A DNA stretch of 35,435 bases from NCBI GenBank assembly GCA_023248355.1, contig JAHFES010000001.1:30339-65773 (forward strand), written 5' to 3'. This stretch comes from Nitrospiraceae bacterium (GTDB lineage Bacteria > Nitrospirota > Nitrospiria > Nitrospirales > Nitrospiraceae). Below the pieces are notes generated by a model. That model was not told where the DNA came from. It made no database searches and saw nothing but the letters and a program-made list of their open reading frames with translations. Of the stretch, positions 19,685 through 28,571 are shown piece by piece; within the stretch, counting starts at the first letter, position 1; each line of letters opens with the position of its first letter. The position numbers and the translations under genes are program-made.

Positions 19685-19966
19685 ATGGCAGAGGTAACAT
19701 GCGTCACCTGCGGACAAACCGGAGAAGCGATTACCACCCCCCTTTTTCTCGGCAAGCTTGAAGCGGAGATTAAAGCAAAGGTCTGCGCCGCCTGCTGGAA
19801 GAAATGGGAAGGAATGCGGGTTATGGTCATCAATGAGTATCAGGTCAACCTCGGTGATGAGAGCGGGCGCGAACTGGTCCGGAAGCAGATGAAAGCGTTT
19901 CTGAAATTGGGCGAACAGGCCGACGCATCGAAGGTTGCCGAGAACTATCGTCCGCCGAGCAGCTGA
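19685..19966 (+). CDS. YggX-like Fe(II)-trafficking family protein with N-terminal zinc-ribbon-like CxxC pairs
   Basis: GKLEAEIKAKVCAACWKKWEGMRVMVINEYQVNL...LVRKQMKAFL aligns by eye with YggX (GKRIYNEISKEAWAQWQ...MLINE..LN...EMV.FL); CVTC and CAAC are extra. Confidence 0.75.
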   Translation: MAEVTCVTCGQTGEAITTPLFLGKLEAEIKAKVCAACWKKWEGMRVMVINEYQVNLGDESGRELVRKQMKAFLKLGEQADASKVAENYRPPSS

Positions 19967-20047
19967 TCACGGAGGAATCTCGAAACGCTCGAAATCTGGA
20001 CTCCGGTTTTTCACGTCATAGATTCCCCTGTGTTGTCGCCATCTTCG

Positions 20048-20077
20048 TTGACATCACGAATTCAGAAGTGCTAAAGT
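20048..20077 (+). promoter_or_regulatory. Sigma70-type promoter for the DUF151 genes
   Basis: TTGACA (20048-20053), 18-nt spacer, TAAAGT (20072-20077); start codon at 20144. Confidence 0.55.
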
Positions 20078-20143
20078 CTACCGTTGCTCACCGCCCTTTC
20101 TCTCCAGGCACACAGAAAAAACGAGAGAAGCGGGGGATTTGTC

Positions 20144-20599
20144 ATGATTACACAAATGCAGGTCAAGGGGTTGATGTTCGACCCCTACAACAACGCGTAT
20201 ATTGTGATTCTTCGGGACGAGAATCAAGCAGAGATGCTACCCATCTGGGTCGGCAAATCAGAAGCCGGCTCGATCAGCCTGGCACTTGAGAATGTGGCCC
20301 CGCCCCGTCCGATGACGCACGATTTCATGAAATCGTATCTTGATGCGTTCAACGCGAAAGTCATAAGCGTCGTCATCACCGACTTGAACGAAAACACCTA
20401 CTTTGCCAAGGTGCACTTGACATATGAAGACTCAGAATATGCCGTCGACTCTCGACCGAGTGATGCAATTGCACTCGCGCTTCGTTCTCAAGCTCCGATT
20501 TTCGCCAGCGAGTCCGTCATCCGGAAGCAAAGCTCAGAGGAACTCGAGCAGTGGTTGGAAAATTTGAAACCTGAAGATTTTGGAAAACTGGACTCCTGA
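20144..20599 (+). CDS. Bifunctional nuclease family (DUF151) protein, copy 1
   Basis: MITQMQVKGLMFDPYNNAYIVILRDENQAEMLPIWVGKSEAGSI...SRPSDAIALALRSQAPIF. Confidence 0.92.
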   Translation: MITQMQVKGLMFDPYNNAYIVILRDENQAEMLPIWVGKSEAGSISLALENVAPPRPMTHDFMKSYLDAFNAKVISVVITDLNENTYFAKVHLTYEDSEYAVDSRPSDAIALALRSQAPIFASESVIRKQSSEELEQWLENLKPEDFGKLDS

Positions 20600-20613
20600 C
20601 AGGGCGGTACATT

Positions 20614-21102
20614 ATGGGAGAACAGACAAGTCATTCAGCTGAGCCCCTGATCGAACTAATCGTGAATCGTGTCGTCGAAGATTCGAACACGGATACGAGA
20701 ATCATTGTGCTCACTCGCAACAACGGAGAAGCGGAGACCTTCATGGTATGGGTAGGGTCAGCGGAAGGTGAGTCGATCCGCCGGGCATTGGATACAGCCG
20801 TGACACCACGACCCATGAGTCATGATCTGATCAAGAGCTTCGGTGAGCACTTCGGAATTAAGACGGAGCGGATCGTGTTGACGGATGTCAAAAGCAGCAC
20901 CTACTACGCCACCGTCTATCTTGAAAATAAAGGCGTCGCACGAACCATTGATGCCAGACCCAGCGATGCCATCGCGTTGGCGCTTCGATGCCATGCCCCC
21001 ATCTATGTCACCCAGGACGTCTGGAGACGAAGGAGTGGTCAGAATCTGGATGCCTGGCTGACCAAACTCGAAACGAAGAATATAGGCACACAAGAAGTCT
21101 AG
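20614..21102 (+). CDS. Bifunctional nuclease family (DUF151) protein, copy 2
   Basis: IIVLTRNNGEAETFMVWVGSAEGESIRRALDT...PRPMSHDLIKSF...DARPSDAIALALRCHAPIYV. Confidence 0.9.
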   Translation: MGEQTSHSAEPLIELIVNRVVEDSNTDTRIIVLTRNNGEAETFMVWVGSAEGESIRRALDTAVTPRPMSHDLIKSFGEHFGIKTERIVLTDVKSSTYYATVYLENKGVARTIDARPSDAIALALRCHAPIYVTQDVWRRRSGQNLDAWLTKLETKNIGTQEV

Positions 21103-21147
21103 TAGCCCATCGAGCACTTTAATGGTTGCGAGGAGTGGAGAAGAACG

Positions 21148-21576
21148 ATGATGACGTATATTGAGAAACCAGCCGATGTGAAAGAAACCTGGCATCTTGT
21201 CAACGCTGAAGGGAAAACCCTTGGGCGGTTGGCCGCGCGAGTGGCCGGCGTACTGAGAGGGAAGCACCGCCCTACGTTTACGCCCAATGTTGACATGGGC
21301 GATCACGTGGTCATCGTGAATGCTGAAAAAATCCACCTGACCGGCAACAAGATGGAAGACAAGCTCTACCGTCACCACTCCGGCTATCCGGGGGGGCTGA
21401 AAACCACGACGGCCCAGCATTTGTTCAAGAAAGACCCAACGCAATTGTTGGTCAAAGCCATCGAGGGCATGCTCCCCAAGAATCCTCTTGGGAACCACAT
21501 GGCAAAGAAACTCCGCGTCTACGTGGGCCCCAACCATCCGCATCAGGCTCAAGGACCGGAACCAATTTCTCTTTAG
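21148..21576 (+). CDS. rplM: 50S ribosomal protein L13
   Basis: WHLVNAEGKTLGRLAARVAGVLRGKHRPTFTPNVDMGDHVVIVNAEKIHLTGNK...YRHHSGYPGGLK. Confidence 0.98.
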   Translation: MMTYIEKPADVKETWHLVNAEGKTLGRLAARVAGVLRGKHRPTFTPNVDMGDHVVIVNAEKIHLTGNKMEDKLYRHHSGYPGGLKTTTAQHLFKKDPTQLLVKAIEGMLPKNPLGNHMAKKLRVYVGPNHPHQAQGPEPISL

Positions 21577-21609
21577 AACATTTTTTAGGCTAGTAAGGAG
21601 GCGAGTCGT

Positions 21610-22002
21610 ATGGCAGCGGTAACACAGTACGCAACGGGTCGGAGAAAATGTGCAGTCGCCAGAGCCTGGGTCACAGGGACGGCAGGTGAGATTACGGTAA
21701 ATGACAAGCCGTTGGAAAAGGCTTTCCCCCGCCTTACGCTCAGACAAATCATCCAGCTTCCCCTTGAAATGGCTGGAGTCACGGGCCAGTATTCGATCAG
21801 CGCAACCGTCTACGGCGGCGGGCCAACCGGTCAGGCCGGCGCGCTCCGTCACGCCATTGCGCGCGCGCTCGTCGTGCTGAGTCCTGCAGTGCGCCCTCCT
21901 CTCAAGAAAGAAGGTCTGCTCACACGCGACTCTCGTGTGAAGGAACGAAAGAAATACGGACAGAAGGGTGCTCGTAAGCGCTTCCAGTACTCCAAGCGCT
22001 AG
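21610..22002 (+). CDS. rpsI: 30S ribosomal protein S9
   Basis: YATGRRKCAVARAWVTGTAGEITVNDKPLE...GGGPTGQAGALRHAIARAL...LTRDSRVKERKKYGQKGARKRFQYSKR. Confidence 0.98.
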   Translation: MAAVTQYATGRRKCAVARAWVTGTAGEITVNDKPLEKAFPRLTLRQIIQLPLEMAGVTGQYSISATVYGGGPTGQAGALRHAIARALVVLSPAVRPPLKKEGLLTRDSRVKERKKYGQKGARKRFQYSKR

Positions 22003-22024
22003 ACAGCAGGAGCCAACGATCGAG

Positions 22025-22054
22025 AAAGGGAAGGCTCCTCGCCTTCCCTTTTTT
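22025..22054 (+). terminator. Rho-independent terminator after rpsI
   Basis: AAAGGGAAGGC-TCCTC-GCCTTCCCTTTTTT; perfect stem and T-run. Confidence 0.9.
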
Positions 22055-22100
22055 GTGCCCACGCCAAGCATCCAACAACCAGTTTATTGGGTCACGTGCC

Positions 22101-23153
22101 ATGGCCAAGAAGTTTCGAATCGCAATCGCGGGAGCCAGCGGATATGCCGGCGCTGAACTGGTTCGCCTTGCCGCGGCACATCCTTACTATGAAATCACCG
22201 CGGTCACCTCTGAGAAGTCCGCTGGTCACTCGGTGTCGTCCGTCTTCCCCAGTCTGACTGGAGTCGTGCATCACACCTTCGAAGCACTGGCTCCCGAGGC
22301 TTTGGCAGAACGCGCGGACGCCGTGTTCCTCGCGCTTCCCCATACCAAATCACAGGACCCCGTCGCCGTATGTATGAAGGCCGGAAAGCTGGTCGTCGAC
22401 TTAAGCGCTGACTACCGGCTCAAGGAAGCTACGATGTACGAAAAATGGTACCAGACTCCTCATGCACATCCATCCCTACTCCGCGAAGCCGTGTATGGTT
22501 TACCGGAACTCCACAGAAGCGCAATCGTCAACACGAAGCTGGTGGCCTCACCAGGGTGCTATCCAACTGCCGCGATCTTACAGTTGGCTCCCCTCTTCGC
22601 CAAAGGACTCGTGCAACTCGATACCATCGTGATCGATGCGAAGTCTGGAATCTCTGGAGCAGGACGGAGCCCGGCCCTGCCCTATCACTTCCCAGAAGCC
22701 CACGAATCTCTAGAGCCCTACAAGATCGGCCAGCACCGCCATATTCCTGAGATCGAGCAAGAACTATCCGGGGTCATGGGCAAGCCCGGGGCTGTCACCA
22801 TCACATTCACACCCCACCTCGTACCGATGAATCGGGGGATCTTGAGCACGGCCTATTGCAAGTTGAAAGCAGAGATCACGCTCGCTGACCTCCGGGCGTT
22901 GTATCGGGACTTCTATAAGGGTGAACGGTTCGTGCGCCTTTTAGAGGACATCATGCCCAACCCTCGCTACACCAAAGGCTCCAACTATTGCGACGTCGGT
23001 GTGTATACGGACCCGCGTGCCGGATGGGTGGTCACAGTGGCTGCCATAGACAATCTGGTGAAGGGCGCAGCAGGTCAGGCCATCCAAGCCATGAATCTGA
23101 TGATGGGAATTCCTGAGGACACCGGACTCACCGCACCAGGCAGCTATCCCTGA
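22101..23153 (+). CDS. argC: N-acetyl-gamma-glutamyl-phosphate reductase
   Basis: FRIAIAGASGYAGAELVRLAAAHP, GLPELHRSAIVNTKLVASPGCYPTAAILQLAPL, DAKSGISGAGR. Confidence 0.96.
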   Translation: MAKKFRIAIAGASGYAGAELVRLAAAHPYYEITAVTSEKSAGHSVSSVFPSLTGVVHHTFEALAPEALAERADAVFLALPHTKSQDPVAVCMKAGKLVVDLSADYRLKEATMYEKWYQTPHAHPSLLREAVYGLPELHRSAIVNTKLVASPGCYPTAAILQLAPLFAKGLVQLDTIVIDAKSGISGAGRSPALPYHFPEAHESLEPYKIGQHRHIPEIEQELSGVMGKPGAVTITFTPHLVPMNRGILSTAYCKLKAEITLADLRALYRDFYKGERFVRLLEDIMPNPRYTKGSNYCDVGVYTDPRAGWVVTVAAIDNLVKGAAGQAIQAMNLMMGIPEDTGLTAPGSYP

Positions 23154-23201
23154 TCACGCGCTTCACACGTTCACTTCTTCCTTGAGCAACCATTCAGCGA
23201 G

Positions 23202-24416
23202 ATGACAACAATGAAAACATACGCGTCAGGCGTGACTGCACCACAGGGATTCGAGGCGGCCGGTATACATTGCGGCATCAAAAAACCTGGCATCCTCGAC
23301 CTGGCACTTCTGGTATCGACAGTCAGTGGACCCATCGCAGGCGTCTTTACCAAGAATCGGGTCGTCGCCGCTCCAGTGATTCTCGATCGCCGCCACCTCC
23401 GTCAACACCGTGGTCGAGCCATCATCGTCAATAGCGGGAACGCCAATGCCTGCACCGGCACCCAAGGCCTGATAGCAGCAAAGGTCATGGCTTCCGCTGT
23501 CGCACAAGGCCTGTCCATTCCCGTGAATCAGGTATTCGTAGGGTCAACCGGCGTCATCGGCCGGGTTCTTCCCATCGATCGAGTCAGGGCGGGAATCCCG
23601 ACCTTAATCGCGCACCTCAGTGAGAAGGGCGGCCGCCAAGCTGCCAAAGCGATTCTCACCACTGACCTGCGGCCGAAGACCATTGCCGTTCGAGCCAAAA
23701 TCGGTGGCCGTGTGGTTACGATCGGGGGAATGGCCAAGGGCTCCGGCATGATCCATCCCAACATGGCCACCATGCTCGCCTATCTCACCACTGATGCCGC
23801 CATTGCACCCGCAGCGCTTCAGCGCGCACTGAAATTTGCCGTTGATCAATCCTTCAACTGCATCACCGTGGACGGCGACACCAGCACCAATGATACGGTC
23901 CTTTGCCTTGCCAACGGATTGGCCAAGAATGCTTCAATTCAAACGGGCACCCGCCACTATCGCCAATTTGAGCGCTTGCTGACCGAGGCCTCTCAGGCAC
24001 TCGCCTTGGCCATTTGCCGAGATGGCGAAGGTGTGACCAAAGTCGTGAAAATCGTCGTAGGCGGGGCAACAACGGCATCAGCAGCCAAGCGTGTGGCCAC
24101 CACCGTTGCCACATCCAATCTGGTCAAGACCGCGCTGTTTGGAGAAGATGCCAACTGGGGAAGAGTGATGGGAGCCATCGGTCGGTCCGGCGTCCCCATC
24201 GATCCCAACAAACTGACCGTGCACTTCGACAATGTTCTCATGGTCAAACGAGGAATGGGCGCGGGCCTAGTGGCTGAACGAAAGATCGCACAGGTCTTCA
24301 AGCGACGTGAATTCACGATTTCGGTGCATCTTGGGCAGGGGCAGTCTCGCGCCCACATATGGACGACCGACCTGTCGTACGACTACATCCGCATTAACGC
24401 AAGCTATCGATCCTAG
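23202..24416 (+). CDS. argJ: Bifunctional glutamate N-acetyltransferase/amino-acid acetyltransferase
   Basis: AAGIHCGIKKPG.LDLALL, IIVNSGNANACTGTQG, GMAKGSGMIHPNMATMLAYLTTDA, GDTSTNDTVLCLANG, ALFGEDANWGRVMGAIG. Confidence 0.96.
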   Translation: MTTMKTYASGVTAPQGFEAAGIHCGIKKPGILDLALLVSTVSGPIAGVFTKNRVVAAPVILDRRHLRQHRGRAIIVNSGNANACTGTQGLIAAKVMASAVAQGLSIPVNQVFVGSTGVIGRVLPIDRVRAGIPTLIAHLSEKGGRQAAKAILTTDLRPKTIAVRAKIGGRVVTIGGMAKGSGMIHPNMATMLAYLTTDAAIAPAALQRALKFAVDQSFNCITVDGDTSTNDTVLCLANGLAKNASIQTGTRHYRQFERLLTEASQALALAICRDGEGVTKVVKIVVGGATTASAAKRVATTVATSNLVKTALFGEDANWGRVMGAIGRSGVPIDPNKLTVHFDNVLMVKRGMGAGLVAERKIAQVFKRREFTISVHLGQGQSRAHIWTTDLSYDYIRINASYRS

Positions 24417-24644
24417 GCGGGAATCTCGCCCAACAGCTTGAAAACTCACTATGACTTATGATAGCGTGCCGAGGCTTTAGATGTCGTAGACAGATAGCTC
24501 TGTTCGCACCATTCGATGTGAACGGAGACACTTTTTCAAATTTTACATCAGCGAATAAACGCGCTGCTTGGCTTGAGAATAAGGGGACTGGTTCCTCTCA
24601 CCCGCATCGCGGGTGCTCTGCGAGCCTTGAGGGGAGGTGAAGGC

Positions 24645-25418
24645 ATGGGAGTGGTTGTGATCAAGGAATTATTGGAAGCTGGCGTTCACTTTGGACACCA
24701 GACCAACCGCTGGAATCCGAAGATGAAAAAATTTCTCTTTGGTGAACGGAACGGCATCTACATCATCGATCTGCAGCAGACCCTCACGCGGATGGAACAG
24801 GCCTATGCCTTTGTCCGGGATACCGTCGCAGCCGGCGAATCCGTCCTCTTTGTCGGCACCAAGCGGCAGGCAGCGGAAATCCTTGAGGAAGAGTCCAAGC
24901 GGGCCAACATGTTTTTTGTCAACCAACGCTGGCTCGGCGGCATGCTGACAAACTTCAAGACCATTCGTCTCAGCATCGACAAGATGAAGAAGATGGAAAC
25001 GACCTTGTTGAATCCCAGCGAGCACGGTTTGAAGAAGAAAGAAATCCTTCTCATGCAGAAGGATATCATCAAGCTGCAAAAGTACCTCTCCGGCATTAAG
25101 AATATGCGGGGCCTTCCAGGCGCCGTCTTCATCCTCGATACCAGGATCGAAAAGATTGCCGTTCAAGAAGCCACCCGGTTGGGCATTCCCGTCATCGCCA
25201 TCTTGGATAGCAATTGCGATCCCGATCACATCACCTACCCGATCCCGGGAAATGACGATGCGATCCGCTCGATCAAACTCATTACGTCAAAGATCGCCGA
25301 TGCCTGCATCGAAGGCGCACATCTCAAGACTCAGCGTGAAGAAGCAGAGTTTCAGGCTGCTCCTGCCGGCGGCGCTAAAAAATCGGCTATGAGCTTTGAA
25401 GGCGTGCCAGCGTCATAA
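24645..25418 (+). CDS. rpsB: 30S ribosomal protein S2
   Basis: [46 protein letters not shown]...[12 protein letters not shown]...[29 protein letters not shown]. Confidence 0.97.
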   Translation: MGVVVIKELLEAGVHFGHQTNRWNPKMKKFLFGERNGIYIIDLQQTLTRMEQAYAFVRDTVAAGESVLFVGTKRQAAEILEEESKRANMFFVNQRWLGGMLTNFKTIRLSIDKMKKMETTLLNPSEHGLKKKEILLMQKDIIKLQKYLSGIKNMRGLPGAVFILDTRIEKIAVQEATRLGIPVIAILDSNCDPDHITYPIPGNDDAIRSIKLITSKIADACIEGAHLKTQREEAEFQAAPAGGAKKSAMSFEGVPAS

Positions 25419-25479
25419 GCTTACGCAGTCGATTCTATTGCTGACACCTCCCTCTTCATACGGTGAAGGATAACAGACC

Positions 25480-26076
25480 ATGGCAGGATCAACTCAGCTA
25501 GTCAAAGAGCTCCGAGAAAAAACGGGCGCGGGCATTTTGGATTGCCAGAAAGCCCTCAATGAAAGCGGCAATGACATTGATAAGTCCATCGACTATCTGC
25601 GGCAGAAAGGCCTCGCCGCGGCCGCGAAGAAAGCCGGTCGTGAGACGAACCAGGGCCTCGTCCATTCCTACATCCACATGGGTGGAAAAATAGGCGTCCT
25701 GATCGAAGTCAACTGCGAAACGGACTTCGTTGCGCGCAACGAACAGTTCAAGGCATTCGTCAACGATCTGGCGCTTCAAATCGCCGCCGCAAAACCGTCG
25801 TTCGTGAAGCGGGAGGATATTCCCGCCGACGTCGTCGCGAAGGAAAAAACGATTTACGAAGGGCAAGCCAAAGAGCTGGGCAAGCCACCCGCAGCCTGGC
25901 CGAAGATCGTCGAGGGCAAGCTCGAAAAGTTCTTTCAGGAAAGCTGTTTGATGGAACAATCGTTCATCAAGGACCCGACGGTAACCATCAAAGATCTGCT
26001 GGCCCAGTACATCGTCAAGATCGGCGAGAATATGAACATCCGCCGGTTCACCCGCTACCAACTAGGCGAAGCATGA
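25480..26076 (+). CDS. tsf: Elongation factor Ts (short form, 198 aa)
   Basis: [82 protein letters not shown]. Confidence 0.97.
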   Translation: MAGSTQLVKELREKTGAGILDCQKALNESGNDIDKSIDYLRQKGLAAAAKKAGRETNQGLVHSYIHMGGKIGVLIEVNCETDFVARNEQFKAFVNDLALQIAAAKPSFVKREDIPADVVAKEKTIYEGQAKELGKPPAAWPKIVEGKLEKFFQESCLMEQSFIKDPTVTIKDLLAQYIVKIGENMNIRRFTRYQLGEA

Positions 26077-26798
26077 ACTCTGCGAAATACCGGCGCCTCC
26101 TTCTGAAAGTCAGTGGGGAGATGTTGGCTGGTGAGCAGGGCTACGGCATTCAACCCTCCATCCTCGAAGGTCTGGCAGAGGAAATCGGCTCGGTCATCGC
26201 ACTCGACGTCCAAGTCGCCGTCGTCATCGGCGGTGGAAATATTTTTCGAGGAATCGCCGCCAGCGCGACCGGCATGGAACGCGCCTCAGCCGACTATATG
26301 GGCATGCTCGCCACGGTGCTTAATGCGCTCGCATTGCAGAATGCGCTGGAGCGCATCGGGATCATGACCCGTGTGCAATCCGCCATCGAAATGCGCCAAC
26401 TGGCGGAAGGATACATCCGCCGGAGAGCGATTCGCCACCTGGAAAAGAAACGGGTGGTCATCTTCGCCGGAGGGACCGGCAACCCCTACTTCTCCACCGA
26501 TACGGCGGCGGCGCTCCGCGCGATGGAAATCGGGGCCCAGGTCATCATGAAAGGCACGAAGGTCGATGGCGTCTATGATGCCGACCCGATGAAGAACCCG
26601 GATGCGAAGAAGTATGCCGAGATCCCCTTCATGTCGATCTTGAACCAGAATCTCAAGGTCATGGATTCTACGGCCATCAGTCTCTGCATGGATAACAATC
26701 TCCCCCTGATTGTGTTCAACCTCAAAGTGAAGGGCAATTTCAAACGGGTGGCCTTAGGTGAGCCGATTGGGACCTTGGTCACGCTCGGCAATCGCTAA
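26073..26798 (+). CDS. pyrH: Uridylate kinase
   Basis: [69 protein letters not shown]. Confidence 0.97.
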   Translation: MNSAKYRRLLLKVSGEMLAGEQGYGIQPSILEGLAEEIGSVIALDVQVAVVIGGGNIFRGIAASATGMERASADYMGMLATVLNALALQNALERIGIMTRVQSAIEMRQLAEGYIRRRAIRHLEKKRVVIFAGGTGNPYFSTDTAAALRAMEIGAQVIMKGTKVDGVYDADPMKNPDAKKYAEIPFMSILNQNLKVMDSTAISLCMDNNLPLIVFNLKVKGNFKRVALGEPIGTLVTLGNR

Positions 26799-26818
26799 CC
26801 CGATCACGGAGTGTCGTC

Positions 26819-27382
26819 ATGTCCAACGCAGCGCCAGTTCAGCAAAAACTCACCGCCCACATGGACCAGGCTGTAGAACACTTGAAGCGCGACTTGGCCG
26901 GTCTGCGTACGGGCCGTGCCTCTGTTGCGCTCCTCGATGGCATTCGGGTCGACTACTACGGCACCATGACGCCGCTCAAGCAGATCTCCAACATTTCCAC
27001 CCCGGAAGCGCGGCTTCTCACGATTCAGCCCTGGGAGCCGCAATTGATTAAAGAGATTGAGAAAGCTTTGGCGAACTCCGGATTGGGAGTGACCCCCTCG
27101 AACGACGGCAAAATGATTCGGGTCCCGCTTCCCCCGCTCACAGAGGAGCGGCGCAAAGAATTGACCAAGATCTGCAAGAAGCACGGCGAAGACACCAAAG
27201 TGCAAATCCGTGGTTTCCGGCGCGATGCGAACGAAGAGTTGAAGAAACTCCAAAAAGATGCGAAGCTTACCGAAGACGAACTGCGTAAGGCAGAACAAGA
27301 CACCCAGAAGCTCACCGAGCAATACGGGCAAAAGATCGACGACGTGATTAAGAAAAAGGAACAGGAGATCATGGAAGTCTGA
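26819..27382 (+). CDS. frr: Ribosome recycling factor
   Basis: MDQAVEHLKRDLAGLRTGRASVALLDGIRVDYYGTMTPLKQISNIS...IRVPLPPLTEERRKEL. Confidence 0.97.
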   Translation: MSNAAPVQQKLTAHMDQAVEHLKRDLAGLRTGRASVALLDGIRVDYYGTMTPLKQISNISTPEARLLTIQPWEPQLIKEIEKALANSGLGVTPSNDGKMIRVPLPPLTEERRKELTKICKKHGEDTKVQIRGFRRDANEELKKLQKDAKLTEDELRKAEQDTQKLTEQYGQKIDDVIKKKEQEIMEV

Positions 27383-27410
27383 GCGAGACTTCCAGACCCG
27401 TCCTCATCGC

Positions 27411-28544
27411 GTGCCGACCACCTCGCCCTTTTCACCAACTTGCGCCGCTGTCGATCTGACGGCCCTCGCCCATAATCTGGCCAAATTTCGTCGCATCCTG
27501 TCCCCTGGATGCGACATCATGGCCGTCGTCAAGGCCAATGCCTACGGCCATGGAGCCATAGAAACCACCACAGCGCTGATTCGACAGGGCGTCTCACGCG
27601 TCGCTGTGGTCTCGGTTGAGGAAGGCCTCACTCTCCGCCACGCGGGCATCAACGCCCCCATTGTGATCCTCGGCCCTCTATTCCGCGAGCACATCGCCGA
27701 CGTACTCGCCCACCAGCTCACACCCGTGGTCAGCGACCTGTCCGTGCTCTCGCCCCTTGCACAAGCCGCTGCTGCGCTCCCTACTCCCTATCCAATCCAT
27801 CTCAAGGTAGAAACCGGCATGGGACGCCTTGGCATCACGATCGGTGAATTGTCGGAACTGCTTGAGGCGCACAATTTCCCGGCGTCTCTCCACCTAGAAG
27901 GACTCATGACCCATCTGGCCGACACCGATGGGGAAACCATCGATTTCACAGAGCAGCAGCTTGTGCAATTTAACCTGGCAATCGACAGAGCCAAACGCGC
28001 CGGCTTCCGTATTCCCCTCATTCATGCCGCTAATAGTGGCGGCGCCGTCCGCTTCCCTCACGCTCAATTCTCACTGGTTCGTCCCGGCATCATGCTGTAC
28101 GGCTACCATACTCTGCCGAGTTCGGTCTCTGTGCCGGACTTGAAACCGGTTCTCTCTCTCCAGACCTGCATTGCCCAACTGAGAACGATTTCAGCGGGAC
28201 ACACGGTCAGCTACAATGGCACCTTCACCGCCACACGACCGACTCGCATCGCAATCCTGCCCCTCGGTTATGCCGACGGATTGAGTCGGCACCTGTCGAA
28301 TCGGGGCCAGGTCCTCATTCATGGTCAGCGCGCACCGATCGCCGGTCTCGTCTGCATGGACATGATCATGGTGGACGTCACACATATCTCCGGCGCCAGG
28401 ATCGGCGACGAAGTCATTCTGATCGGACGCCAGGGGCAAGAGCAGATCACCGCCGACGACATCGCGGAATGGACCGACACGATTCCGTATGAAGTCCTCT
28501 GTTTGATCGGCCCACGTGTCCCACGCCGCTATCAGTCATCCTGA
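27411..28544 (+). CDS. alr: Alanine racemase (GTG start)
   Basis: AAVDLTALAHNLAKFRRIL, AVVKANAYGHGA (PLP lysine), LKVETGMGRLGI, HAANSGGAVRFPHAQFSLVRPGIMLYG, VSYNGTFTATRPTRIAILPLGYADGLSR. Confidence 0.96.
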   Translation: MPTTSPFSPTCAAVDLTALAHNLAKFRRILSPGCDIMAVVKANAYGHGAIETTTALIRQGVSRVAVVSVEEGLTLRHAGINAPIVILGPLFREHIADVLAHQLTPVVSDLSVLSPLAQAAAALPTPYPIHLKVETGMGRLGITIGELSELLEAHNFPASLHLEGLMTHLADTDGETIDFTEQQLVQFNLAIDRAKRAGFRIPLIHAANSGGAVRFPHAQFSLVRPGIMLYGYHTLPSSVSVPDLKPVLSLQTCIAQLRTISAGHTVSYNGTFTATRPTRIAILPLGYADGLSRHLSNRGQVLIHGQRAPIAGLVCMDMIMVDVTHISGARIGDEVILIGRQGQEQITADDIAEWTDTIPYEVLCLIGPRVPRRYQSS

Positions 28545-28571
28545 ACACATCGACACGACGACACACTTGGA

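Noticed and set aside
20758-22071. 437-aa minus-strand ORF opposite DUF151 copy 2, rplM and rpsI
   Set aside because: Shadow ORF of confidently assigned plus-strand genes; composition looks like reverse-frame translation and no family is recognisable.
24669-26061. Minus-strand ORFs of 186 and 187 aa opposite rpsB and tsf
   Set aside because: Antisense to conserved translation genes with no independent start signal or family match.
26804-27331. 175-aa minus-strand ORF opposite frr
   Set aside because: Shadow of frr; Leu/Phe-rich reverse translation of a Lys/Glu-rich gene.
28545-28571. Terminator between convergent alr and fadL genes
   Set aside because: The 27-nt gap has no inverted repeat.
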